In this document: positions 8,528-18,600 of the stretch, one piece after another
Numbering within the stretch: position 1 is the first letter of the stretch
How the letters are laid out: the number at the start of each line of letters is the position of its first letter
Source: Bacterioplanes sanyensis
GTDB lineage: Bacteria > Pseudomonadota > Gammaproteobacteria > Pseudomonadales > Oceanobacteraceae
Length of the DNA: 64,000 bases
Reading direction: 5' to 3'
Assembly (NCBI RefSeq): GCF_014652515.1
Contig: NZ_BMYY01000005.1
Span: 174,950-238,949 of the forward strand
Notes under the pieces: generated by a model
Database searches by the model: none
What the model saw: the letters and a program-made list of their open reading frames with translations, nothing else
What the model was told of the DNA's origin: nothing
Made by a program: the position numbers and the translations under genes

Positions 8528-9705
8528 TAGCTCGCAGCCCCCGCACGCTTGAAACCGTGCCTATTCAAACCAGGCAGCCACTTTGGCCGGCGCACGGGAC
8601 TGCCCAGCCAGTCTTGTTGGGCGCGCTGCAAGCTGCGGGCAAAGCGTCCACCGCCAAGGCGTTGGCCTAACTCCTGTGTGCGTTGCAGACGCTTGTCATA
8701 AGCCAGCCAACTAACTTGCTGGTGGCTTAAGCCCGTATGTTTCAGCACTTCCTCTGGCAATAAGCTGCCGCGACCGTGAGCGCTGTTGATCAGCCAATGC
8801 ACCTGGCCCTGACAGCCATTGGCCAACTCCAATATGCGCTGCATAGCACGCACTCCGGCAATGCTTGCCTCAGCCACCAACAGCACATCGTTGGCCTGCT
8901 GCCACCAGGGAATAATGTCGGCATCCTGCAGCTGATGGCTGGGCAAATCCCACAGCAGCGCACTGAACCAAGGCGCTAACTGCTGGCGCACATGCAGCAA
9001 CTGCGCACTGGTCAGCCAAGCCTGTTGGCTTGCAGTTTTAAATAGGGTTAAGCGCTCGCTGATAGCCGTACCGGCGCGCTGCACTAACAGCTCATCGGCC
9101 TCTGCCTTGGCCGTCAGCAAATTGGCAAACCCTGGGTTGGCTTCTTGGCCTAAATACAAATCTAGGGCGCCGCCCATGGCATCAATATCGACCAGGCCTA
9201 AATGCATGCCCACCTGTTCGGCCAGGTTACGGCTTAATTGCGCAGCAATACTGCTGGCGCCCACGCCACCGCTGACACCACTCACCACAATTTGACGGGT
9301 ATGCAACGCCGTCAATGCCGCCCCTTGATCGTCCGTTAACATTGCGGACACATGCTGGCGCAACTCGCTTTCCAGGCAAGGCAAAGGCACGTAATCGCCC
9401 ACGCCCAACGCGGTTAGGCGTTTAAAAAATGCGACATCCTGGCGTTGCCCTAACGCCAATACCCGCGTGTGTGCCGCACAAACATCGGCCAGCGCCAGCA
9501 AAGCGTCGATGGCGGCTTGCTCCTGTTCAAAGGCCGACAAATCGAGAATTAATAACTGCGGCGAGGCTTCGAGCTGATAGCGCTGCTGGGCCTGGGTTAA
9601 ATCTTGCTTTAAAACCTCAAACTGCAATTGTGGCCGCGCCACTAAGATGGCATCGAGCATCAATGCCGTGGCTTCGCTGTGCACATAGGCATGACAATGC
9701 TGCAT
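8527..9705 (-). CDS. tadZ: TadZ/CpaE atypical ParA/MinD-like ATPase
   Basis: About 392 residues. The N-terminal part is receiver-like (LLILDLSAFEQEQAAIDALL), then comes a MinD-type nucleotide-binding domain with the atypical P-loop SGVSGGVGASSIA and LVDIDAMGGALDLYLG. TadZ localises the Tad machine to a cell pole. The open frame extends to 9903, but the ATG at 9705 follows a GGAGGG site and comes right after the upstream stop at 9708, and the longer N-terminus looks non-coding. The missing P-loop lysine is common in CpaE/TadZ proteins, so ATP binding may be altered. Confidence 0.88.
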   Translation of the reverse strand: MQHCHAYVHSEATALMLDAILVARPQLQFEVLKQDLTQAQQRYQLEASPQLLILDLSAFEQEQAAIDALLALADVCAAHTRVLALGQRQDVAFFKRLTALGVGDYVPLPCLESELRQHVSAMLTDDQGAALTALHTRQIVVSGVSGGVGASSIAAQLSRNLAEQVGMHLGLVDIDAMGGALDLYLGQEANPGFANLLTAKAEADELLVQRAGTAISERLTLFKTASQQAWLTSAQLLHVRQQLAPWFSALLWDLPSHQLQDADIIPWWQQANDVLLVAEASIAGVRAMQRILELANGCQGQVHWLINSAHGRGSLLPEEVLKHTGLSHQQVSWLAYDKRLQRTQELGQRLGGGRFARSLQRAQQDWLGSPVRRPKWLPGLNRHGFKRAGAAS

Positions 9706-9707
9706 GG

Positions 9708-10232
9708 TTATCTGCCCTCCAGCGTTAAGTTGGTGCGACGATCGCCGGGTAAATCGCGTTGCTCGCGCTGATATTCCAACGCCCGCACAGCATCGCGACC
9801 ATGTTGGCCTCGCGCCAGTGCATCGCCATGAAACGCATGGCGGGGCTGATCGAGCATTTGCAATAAATTGCTGCGGTTGGCACAGCCCAGCTGTTGCTGA
9901 CAATGCAACTGCTGTGGCTCAAACCATTCCACCAGTGCTACTAAGCGGTGCTGCTCGTCTTTAATGAGCTGCGCGGCCAAATCGTGGCGCACTTGCATTT
10001 GCTCATCAGTCACGCCCATGGCTTTGAGCTTTTGAATCACAGTCGTTGGCATCTTCCCTTGGGCTGGGGCCAATACGATGCTGAACTTTTTTAATTGCGT
10101 CTGACTTTGCAAAAATTGGGTGAGTTCTGAGCTATCGTCAGTCATCGCAAAGCGCTGCTGCTTCACTGCCAACTGTGGCTGAGCCATAACAACACCAGAC
10201 AGCAACAGCCATAAAAAACATAATTTATTCAT
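9708..10232 (-). CDS. CpaD-like (RcpB-position) periplasmic pilus assembly protein
   Basis: A 174-residue protein with signal peptide MNKLCFLWLLLSGVVMAQP. Its C-terminal half reads QQQLGCANRSNLLQMLDQP and then R-x8-GRDAVRALEYQR, which resembles the CpaD family end (GCAxxxNLxxMxxxPxDL...). CpaD/RcpB proteins are associated with the outer-membrane secretin in Tad systems. Position between rcpA and tadZ agrees. The ATG at 10232 follows AGGA and lies 7 bases after the rcpA stop; the longer open frame to 10328 overlaps rcpA and has no signal peptide at its start. Similarity is short, so the family call is moderate. Confidence 0.65.
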   Translation of the reverse strand: MNKLCFLWLLLSGVVMAQPQLAVKQQRFAMTDDSSELTQFLQSQTQLKKFSIVLAPAQGKMPTTVIQKLKAMGVTDEQMQVRHDLAAQLIKDEQHRLVALVEWFEPQQLHCQQQLGCANRSNLLQMLDQPRHAFHGDALARGQHGRDAVRALEYQREQRDLPGDRRTNLTLEGR

Positions 10233-10239
10233 TGACGTC

Positions 10240-11517
10240 CTAATAAATAAAATCGGGTCGACCGGAAACTTCCAGTGGCGTTTTAACGGCCTGCTCGCTG
10301 TAGGTATCGCCCCACAATAAGCGTTCAAACTGGGAATTTAATTTAAGATTTTGACCGGGTAACTGATAGTTATCCTGGGCCGTTGGCTCAACTGCGTAGG
10401 CAGTGACGATAATGACCAACTCGGTTTCTTCACGGCGAAAATCTTCACTGCGAAACAGCGCCCCCAACACAGGTAGGTCGCCTAAAAACGGCAACTTGCT
10501 GATGCTGCTGACATCGTTAGCCTGGATTAAGCCCGCTAAAGCAAAGCTTTCGCCTGAGGCCAGCTCGACGGTCGTTTCCGCACTGCGCACCTGCAGCGAC
10601 GGCGCCAATAAGCCAGTGCTGCCTAAATTCACCTCAGTGCTTAAATTGGAGACCTCCGGCCGCACTTTTAACCGAATGCGATCGCCTTCCATCACCGTTG
10701 GGCGCATATCCAAGCGCACACCGTAATCACGAAAATCGACGGTGTAGGTGTTTAAATCCGGATCAGGAATGGTATATGGAAAACTGCCGCCGGCATGAAA
10801 CGTCGCTTCTTCGCCACTCATGGCCGTCAGATTCGGCTCCGCCAATACTTTCGCTAAGCCTTCTTCGGCCAATGCATCCAACACCCCAGTTAACGGATTA
10901 TCAAACGCGGTTAAGCCAAACAAATCCATTTCAACCGGGCGCTTAAAAAAGTTAATTTGGCCATTGCTTAGCGTTCCCCATTTGATGCCTAACTGATTGC
11001 TGACATCCCGTTTTACTTCGGCAATGCGCAAACGAATATTGACCTGGTGGGGAATATCCAAATGAATGTCATTGACCACGTCTTCTGGCTCTTCAACATA
11101 GGCTTGAGCCAAGGCCAGCATGGATTCGATCGCCGTCGAAGACGTGCTACTGCCCGTTAATACCAGTTTGCGTCCGTGCTCGCTCACGCTCACCTGAGCC
11201 TTCGGAAACTGTTGTTTTAAACTCTGGCGCAACGCTTCGATATTGCTGCGTACTTTAACACTGGCCTGATAAATCGGTTGCTGAGCATTGTCTAAAACAA
11301 ACACGTCGGTATCACCATATGCCTTGCCGTATACAAATAAGGAGCGACTGGCCGGCAGCTGGTAATTCGCCACATTAGGATCGGCAACAAAGACGGTTTT
11401 AGCATCTTCTGGCAAGGTCACTAATTGGCCTTTGCCAACGCTGAGCTTAAGCTCATTGGCCGATACCTGACAGCAGGCAATCGCAGCCATCGCCACTAGC
11501 CAAACGGGTTTAAACAA
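10240..11517 (-). CDS. rcpA: RcpA/CpaC outer-membrane secretin (TTG start)
   Basis: A protein of about 425 residues forming the outer-membrane channel of the Tad pilus. A signal peptide (LFKPVWLVAMAAIACCQVSA) is followed by an N-terminal domain with GKGQLVTLPEDAKTVFVADP, a BON-like segment, and the secretin core with LAEPNLTAMSGEEATFHAGG, FRDYGVRLDMRPTV and LPFLGDLPVLGALFRS. The open frame reaches 11601, but the best start is a TTG at 11517, exactly seven bases after AGGAG and directly before the signal peptide. The longer form would put 28 charged residues ahead of it. Located 49 bases after the rcpC stop. Confidence 0.92.
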   Translation of the reverse strand: MFKPVWLVAMAAIACCQVSANELKLSVGKGQLVTLPEDAKTVFVADPNVANYQLPASRSLFVYGKAYGDTDVFVLDNAQQPIYQASVKVRSNIEALRQSLKQQFPKAQVSVSEHGRKLVLTGSSTSSTAIESMLALAQAYVEEPEDVVNDIHLDIPHQVNIRLRIAEVKRDVSNQLGIKWGTLSNGQINFFKRPVEMDLFGLTAFDNPLTGVLDALAEEGLAKVLAEPNLTAMSGEEATFHAGGSFPYTIPDPDLNTYTVDFRDYGVRLDMRPTVMEGDRIRLKVRPEVSNLSTEVNLGSTGLLAPSLQVRSAETTVELASGESFALAGLIQANDVSSISKLPFLGDLPVLGALFRSEDFRREETELVIIVTAYAVEPTAQDNYQLPGQNLKLNSQFERLLWGDTYSEQAVKTPLEVSGRPDFIY

Positions 11518-11524
11518 AATTTTT

Positions 11525-11529
11525 CTCCT
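11525..11529 (-). promoter_or_regulatory. Ribosome binding site deciding a TTG start for rcpA
   Basis: AGGAG on the minus strand lies seven bases upstream of the TTG codon at 11517-11515. No ATG sits at suitable spacing, and the reading from TTG gives a normal signal peptide. Confidence 0.7.
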
Positions 11530-11566
11530 GCGAAGGGCATCGCGTTTATCTGGGTAAAACTCAGGC

Positions 11567-12436
11567 TTATAAACCACCGGATACTTCGCGCTCTTCACCA
11601 CGAATTAAATAGGTGTTTTGATCTAGGCCGTCTTGCTTGGTCTCGGGAAATAAATCGCTGGCCTTGCTGGCCGATAAGCCATGCGAGCGATCCTGTGGAT
11701 GACGCAAACTCACGCTCAACACCCCCATTGAGCCGGACATTTGCTCCGCCAGGGGCAGGCGCACCGCTTGTTCGGGCGTGGTTTCAAAAGTCACGGTGAC
11801 ATGGCGTAAGCGCTTACCCTGTTTGAGTTCATCGGCTTGATACTGCTCCGCTCCGGTAAATTGATTTATCGCCAGAACGCGAATGTCGCTGGCCACCACC
11901 GATGAACGCCAAGTACGAAAATCACGTTTACTGGGGTTGGAATCCACCGACTGGCGCCATTGCTGAGCTTGAGTCGTCACAATTAAATCGACATGATCCC
12001 CTGGCGATATTAAGCCATCACTGATGGCCGACGGTTTCATACGCACCGATACCGCGCGCTTGCCCGGTGCCACTGCCAAAGCCAAAAAGCCACTGTCACC
12101 CACGCTGACCAGCTGATTTTCATACACAGGCTCACCGGCGGTTAACGGCTCGCGTACGGCGGCACCCGCCACCGTTTGCAACCACTGTTGGCGCTCATCC
12201 GCACTGGCGGCGCTGATAACACCCGACAATTGCCCTTGCTGCCACTGCTGTGCCGATACGGTTTGCCATTGCAGGTTATTTTGATTTAACAAACCACCAA
12301 CAGGCAGTTCGGCCGTCGTCGTTAATACCTGACGTTCAGGCTCGATATTGGCTGAGCTGTCGGCGCTGCCCAGCGTCAGAGCCAACCCTAAAGCAGAACA
12401 GCCTAGGCCGGCATAAATCAACCAGCTGCGCTTCAT
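11567..12436 (-). CDS. rcpC: RcpC/CpaB pilus assembly protein with SAF domain
   Basis: A 289-residue protein with one N-terminal membrane helix or signal (SWLIYAGLGCSALGLALTLG), a SAF domain (about residues 38-105) and the RcpC/CpaB core with GKRAVSVRMKPSAISDGLISPGDHVDLIVT and VTVTFETTPEQAVRLPLAEQ. CpaB/RcpC proteins sit in the periplasm beside the secretin and may bind peptidoglycan through the SAF domain. The ATG follows the flp stop directly (TAAATG). Confidence 0.9.
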   Translation of the reverse strand: MKRSWLIYAGLGCSALGLALTLGSADSSANIEPERQVLTTTAELPVGGLLNQNNLQWQTVSAQQWQQGQLSGVISAASADERQQWLQTVAGAAVREPLTAGEPVYENQLVSVGDSGFLALAVAPGKRAVSVRMKPSAISDGLISPGDHVDLIVTTQAQQWRQSVDSNPSKRDFRTWRSSVVASDIRVLAINQFTGAEQYQADELKQGKRLRHVTVTFETTPEQAVRLPLAEQMSGSMGVLSVSLRHPQDRSHGLSASKASDLFPETKQDGLDQNTYLIRGEEREVSGGL

Positions 12437-12625
12437 TTATTCGCCGCCTTCAGCAATGGTGGTTTCAACACGCTCAAACGCTGAGTCAATGGCATTGCGC
12501 AGCGGCCCTTCATCACCGGCGACAGCAAATAATGTTGCCGCCAATGCCGCAGCCAAAATGGCATATTCAATGGCGGTCACTCCGCGTTGGCGGCGTAGTC
12601 GTGGCGCTAATGTGCGAGTGCTCAT
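12437..12625 (-). CDS. flp: Flp-type Tad major pilin
   Basis: A 62-residue prepilin. The basic leader MSTRTLAPRLRRQRG ends in Gly, then VTAIEYAILAAALAATLFAVAG gives the Flp signature: processing after Gly, Glu at +5 and Tyr at +6, and one hydrophobic helix. The short hydrophilic tail ends in EGGE. Only one flp copy is seen. It has a strong AAGGAG site that overlaps the stop codon of the giant lipoprotein gene 11 bases upstream, so the two are probably on the same transcript. Confidence 0.95.
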   Translation of the reverse strand: MSTRTLAPRLRRQRGVTAIEYAILAAALAATLFAVAGDEGPLRNAIDSAFERVETTIAEGGE

Positions 12626-12636
12626 ATTCCGTCTCC

Positions 12637-15600
12637 TTATGGGTTGCTGATAATAAAGCGCGAATAATTAGATTCTTTGGGATAGCGCTGATAGTAATCG
12701 TCGGCATCAATACAACGCTCGATCATGTTTTGGTCAATCACCGCCCATTGATCGTCATTACAGCTGACACCTGGCTTTTGCAGCCAGTACTGGCCACTTT
12801 GAATCCAGTCTTTTAATAAGTAGTTTTTTGCTTCAAGCGCCTGCTGGAACTGTTCAAACGTCGGATACTGCCAGCGTGATTTATTAAATCCGCAATAATT
12901 AGATGGTGAGCCGTATTCAGTTTGGCTATCCCCTGTGACCAAATGCGTGGTCCAGATCAGGTTATGGCGATCATCGCGCACACAATAATGCACACCGCTG
13001 AGTGTTACCTCGCCGTTGGCATCCAGGCCGCTAAAACCGTCAACCATGACTGGCGGGGCATCATTTTGCTGCTCAGTAACCCACAGTGGATAACTATTGC
13101 GGTAATAATTCTCTATATGGCTTCGGCCTGCCTCAAAGCTAAATAGCAGAGGCAGAGAGTCACCATAGCTATCCAGCTTGGTCGACGAGCTGGCGTAATA
13201 CTGATTATTAGGCAGACGTATTGCCCCCAACTCGCCCTGGGTATAGGCAAAGATGCCTTTTAACTCACTCAAAGTTGGCAAGCGCCATTGATCACTGCCA
13301 CACACTTGCACATAGGCCAGCTCTTTTTGCTGCTGCACTATTTTTCGTGCTTGCTTAGGTTGCGGTGCATGCTCGGGGCGCAGCCAGATCAGCCCAGTAT
13401 CTTGATCTTGGGTACAGACCCACTCGCTTTCAATGTTGGTTTCTTGGCCGCTGACATCCAGCTTCACCAGCGCCGCGGGCGTTGGCGTATGCGCCAATAA
13501 GCGCGTCATAATTTGATAGCCGTTATCTAAACTGGCGCTGTTATCAAAACCCTGCTGTTTTTCATCGACATAGCTGTAGTCATTATAGCCAGCAAAGCTG
13601 TAGGCCAGTTGGTTGCCAGGTTCACCAGCCTCTTGCGTCCAATAATAATAGCGCTGCATTAAATCACTGGATAAATAGGATTTTTCGTTGCCGTGATGAT
13701 TAATGAAAACCTGCTCGTCGAGAACTGGCTGCGGCGCCTCAATATCAACGAGCTTCAGTGTTTTTAAGTCTTTAATGCTCGGCAACTGCCAATCCGTACG
13801 GCCACAATAGGCTTGCTGATTTGCCGCTGCCATCCACTGCTGCGCCTCAGGATAGTTCATGCGATCCGTTGAGTTTTTTTCGCCCTCTCGCAGTAGCATC
13901 CACAAGCGCTCATCGCGATAGCGCAAATCTTGCACACAGCGCCATCCTTGAGCAAAGGTTTCGCTGGCCAGCATGCGCCGCCCGTGAACATCCAGTTTTA
14001 CAAAGGCATGGCCACCACTGGTGACGCTAGCATCAGCCTCGCTGATCTCAAGGCCAGCACCGTAAGCACCCTCTAACGCAGCATCGGTTGACGCTTGCTG
14101 TTGCGAACGCCAGCTCTGGTGCTCATTTATGGTCTGAGTCAGTGCAGTGATTTGCTGTTGAAGATCGCTCAGTACCGCCGCTGGCAACTGGGCACTTTGC
14201 AACTCGCTGTGCCATTGCTTAAGCCAAGTTAAATCCTGTTGTAAGGTTTTTTCGTGAACTTGGCTGTCGGCAAAATCTTGATAATTTTGCCGCGCGGCCA
14301 AATACAAGGCGCGTGCTTTTTCGGCATCATTGCCCGCCTCTTTTAGGGCCTGCAACTTGGCTGCAATATCGGCCGCGCGATCACGCCCAGTTTGCAGTTG
14401 ATTTTTACCTGCTTTGTGATGTTCAGCAGTTTCGCTCCAGCGCTCCAACTCTGACGTCAGCTTTTTAAGGCTGGCCAATAGACTTTGCAAATCCGCCAAC
14501 ACCGCGGCCATGCCATCTTGCTGTTGTGGCTCGATGGCCTGCTGCAACAGCTCATTTTGTTGTTGCAGTGACTGTAATTCTTGCTGGTAATCCAACAACT
14601 GCCCTTGGCTGACGTTATTATCTGGGTCATCCAGCAGGCGCTGCTGGCGAGTTTCAGCTTCGGTTAACGCTTGCTGATGCTGCGCTTTAATGCCCGGCAA
14701 AAGCTGGTAGCGATCTTGTTGCTTTTTAATGGAGTCCAGCAATTTGCCCTGCAGTAGCTGAATATCCGCCACGCTGCTGGCGCTATGAAATTCTTGCTGG
14801 CGCTGTTGACGACTGGTTCGAGCCTCTTGGTTCCAAGTTGTTACCTGCTCAGTGGCCGTCACTGCCGCAGCCAACTGCTCTTTCACCGTGGCGATATAAA
14901 ATACCGGGTCAACGCGCAGACGATTTAAAATCATGTAGTTATAGTTATAACCTTGACGATTTTCGCTGGATATCTGGCGACTATTGCCGGCAGCAATGAC
15001 TTTGCGCTCGTCATCAGAGTCGCCCACATCCGAGCTCCAGTAACTGCGATAAATACTGGTTTGCAAGTGATCAAAAAACGGCGCCTGCCCCCATACACCA
15101 ATATCTTTTAAATGCAGTAATTGCTCAATGCCAGCCACTTGCCAGTCATTAAAACCGCACAGCGATGATTGATTTGCAGCCGTTAAACGCTTTTCAACGG
15201 TATCGTCGCGGTCAAACCAAAACAGCGTATCGTCGCTGCTTTTTTGCCAATACAAACCACCCTTAAACTGGTTGTCACGAATGCAGGCCCAATCATTGGC
15301 GTCTGCCGCCAAGCGGCGTCCTGAGTTATCCAATTTGGCAAACGCTGTCGGCGTAAAGTCACCGGCTAAGGTCGTGGCTTGCGGCGCGCCGTCGATGCCA
15401 ATGCGTACACTGACAACGCCAGCAAAGCGATCGCTGAGCTGCAACGGCACAGTGCTGACAGCTTGCCACTCTCCGTTTTGCGCTAAGCGATACTGATAAT
15501 CCTGCGGCTGGTCATAGCCGCCGACGTAATCCCACTGCAAGGTGTCGTTGTCGTCGTTCACCACCAAGTTGGCAGGCTTAGGCAGGCCAGCGGCGCTGAT

Positions 15601-18600
15601 GGTAAAGGGGGAGTTATTCACCGCGATGGCGCCGGGTGCCTGGACACCTTGAGCGGCAACACGCAACAATAATTGGCCACTGGCAATGGCAACATTGCTC
15701 AAATGAAGCGGTTTGCTGCTAACCGGCTGCCAGCCCTGACTGCCGGGCCACTGATATTGATAATCGCTGGCGTGTTCAAAACCGCTGACCCATACCCAAT
15801 CTAAGGTATCGGCACTGTCATTGACGCGCAGCCCGGTTGGCGCCCCCGGTGTACCTGCCTGGCGGCTAAACCCACTTTCAGGCGCAGCACTGGCCCCCGG
15901 ACTGCGACTGCCGTCAATGCCTTTAACGCGCAGCAACACTTGCACCGCCGGTGCCGCGATGTCGCCTACCTTCACCGGGCGCTGCAACGCCGTGCTCCAG
16001 CTCACGCCGCCGTTAATGCTGTACTCATAGTCACTGGCTTGCTCGAAGCCGCTCACCCAGCGCCAGTTCAAGGTATCAGCGCTGTCGTCTGCGACCACGC
16101 CTTGCGGTGCGGCAATGTCGGTTTGGCGAGCGTGAAAAGCCTTGGGGCTTATCGCGGATTCACCGCTTTCACGCAGCCCAAGCAGGCCTTTGACGCGCAG
16201 CCACAGCTGGTTAGCGGCTATGTCGCGATCGCCCACCGGCAAGGGCTTTTGCGTTACCTCGCTCCAGCTTTGGCCGCCGTCCAGACTCCATTGATAGTCC
16301 TGAGGTTGAGCAAAGCCTGGCACCCATTGCCAGTTCAAGGTGTCGGCGATGTCGTCGACCAACAACCCTTGTGGTGCAGCAATATGGCGCACCACGGCGT
16401 GAAAGGCGGCATCAGTGCTGGCCGTTTTGCCGGCGCGATGCCGGCCGGCTTTGGCGGCGACGCGCAGTTGCAACGCACCTTTGGCCACATCCACATCGCC
16501 CACCGTTAACGGGTTGGCCGCTGCCCGTCGCCATAGGCCATCGCCAAGGTGATATTCGTAATCAGCGGCTTGTTCAAACCCGGCGACCCAAGTCCAGCTC
16601 AAGGCATTATTGATGTCATCCACCTGCAAAGCGCTGGGGGCGCCAATGGCACTGTCTAAGGCAGTAAATGCGGCTGGGCTAAAGGCGATGTCACCGCCAC
16701 GCTGGGCATTGCTCTCCGCGACCCGTAACTGCAGCTGGCCTTTAGCAATGGCAATATCGCCCACCAACAGCGGCCGGCTAGTAATGGCACGCCAACCAGA
16801 TTCGCCCAGAATGCGCCATTGATAGTCGCCAGCATTGGGGTAGCCTGCCACCGGCTGCCAGTCGAGGGTGTCGTTGATGTCATCTACCACTAACTGAGAG
16901 GGCGCATCGATGGTCGCCGGCGATGCCTCAAAGGCTTGCTGGTTATAAGCCACCGCACCGGCTTGGCGCTGGCCGTCCAGCGCAGCCACCCGCAGCTGCA
17001 CTTGGCCTTCGGGCAAATAGCGGTCCCCCACTGGCATGGGTTTGCGGTTCACGGTTTGCCAGCTCGTCCCGCCATCAAAGCTGATTTGGTAGTCCGCCAG
17101 CTGACTAAACCCTGGCACCAGTGCCCAGTCGAGCAAATTGGCCTGATCGTCTACCTGTAGCTGCGCTGGTGCAGGAATATTTTTCATCACTGCGGTAAAT
17201 GCTTGGCGAGCGGCGGCGGCCGCGCCTGCGGCATATTCCCCCGCTTTGGCAGCCACCCTGACCTGGGCCTGGCCAGCGGCAATGTCGATGTCGCCCAGCA
17301 AAGCAGGGTTGCTCTGTGCCGCTTGCCAGCTATAGCCGCCATCGGTGCTGATCTCATACAAGCTGGCCGAGGCAAAGCCCGCCACCGGCCGCCAGCCAAG
17401 GGTATTGTTGTCGTCGTCCACTTGCAGCTCGGAGGGGGCTGCGATATCGGTACGTAAACGCGTGAAAGGCTGCTGACTGACGGCGGCGGCACCCGCCAAG
17501 CGCTGAGCCGTGGCACGCACACGCACCTGCAACTGGCCCGCAGCCAACTCTAAATCACCATAAACGGTGGGATTTTGCTGTGCCTGTGTCCAACTTTGGC
17601 CACCGTCGAGGGAGATTTCGTACTCCTCGGCGGCCGCCAAGCCCGCCACAGGCTGCCAGCCAAACTGGTCGGCGCTGTCATCCAGCCATAACTGCGGCGC
17701 ACCTATGTTACTGGTGCGTGCGCTAAAGGCTTGCTGGTTGCGCGCAATGCGACCGGCACCGCCATCCTTGCCCGAGCGCACCCGCAATTGCACCTGGCCC
17801 GCGGCCAATGATTGATTGCCGATCAACAGCGGCTTTTGTGTGGCGACAAGCCAGTTCTGGCCGCCATCGAGGGAATATTCGTAGGCGTCAGCCTGGGCAA
17901 AACCCTCCACCCAGTGCCAACTTAAAACATCGTCATCGTCGTTAATTATCAGCTCTGGCGCCGGCGCCATATCGCGGGTTTGCACCGCGCTGCGCAGCTG
18001 CTTTTGCCCACTTTGGCTGTGCCACTGGGCGTCGGCTGCCGCCACCACTTGCTGCCAAGCCGCCCCTGGATTCTGCTGACTGGCCAGCTGCAACTGTTGC
18101 TGCCACTCGGCCATGACCACTTGGGCAATGTCGTGCACCACTTGATCTTCGTGGCCATCCACATCCTGTAAATAATGACTGGTTAAACTGTGCGCCGGCA
18201 CCAGCCACTCACGGGCCAATTGCTGCTGCACCTCTGCAACCGGCAAACCACTGCGCTCGGCGCGCTGACGTATCAGGGTCGTGAGCGGCGTGACTAATTG
18301 CTCAGCCGCTTGCCCGCTAGCGTTGCTTGGCAGTGGCCTCAGCACCACACGCTGCTGCAGCGGCTGCTGCGGAAAGTCCATATCAATGGTGGTGCCGGGA
18401 ATCACTTCGACGATGACTTCATCTAGCGCACTGCCCGCTGGCACCTGCAGCACATAGCGTCCTTGGCGGTCGGTTTGGCTGCGAAATTCATCACCGTCAC
18501 ACGCTTGATTGCCATTGGCATCTAAGCAGGCCCAAGCCTGATACAAAAACCCATCCATGGCCGTGCCGACGATGCGCAAAACATCAGAGCCGTCATAGTC

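Noticed and set aside
9706..9903. N-terminal extension of TadZ
   Set aside because: Overlaps the CpaD-like gene; the ATG at 9705 has a good ribosome binding site and natural spacing.
15940..16509. Plus-strand open frame inside the giant lipoprotein gene
   Set aside because: Arises from the repeat region on the opposite strand; no start signal and repeats of the same shadow pattern.
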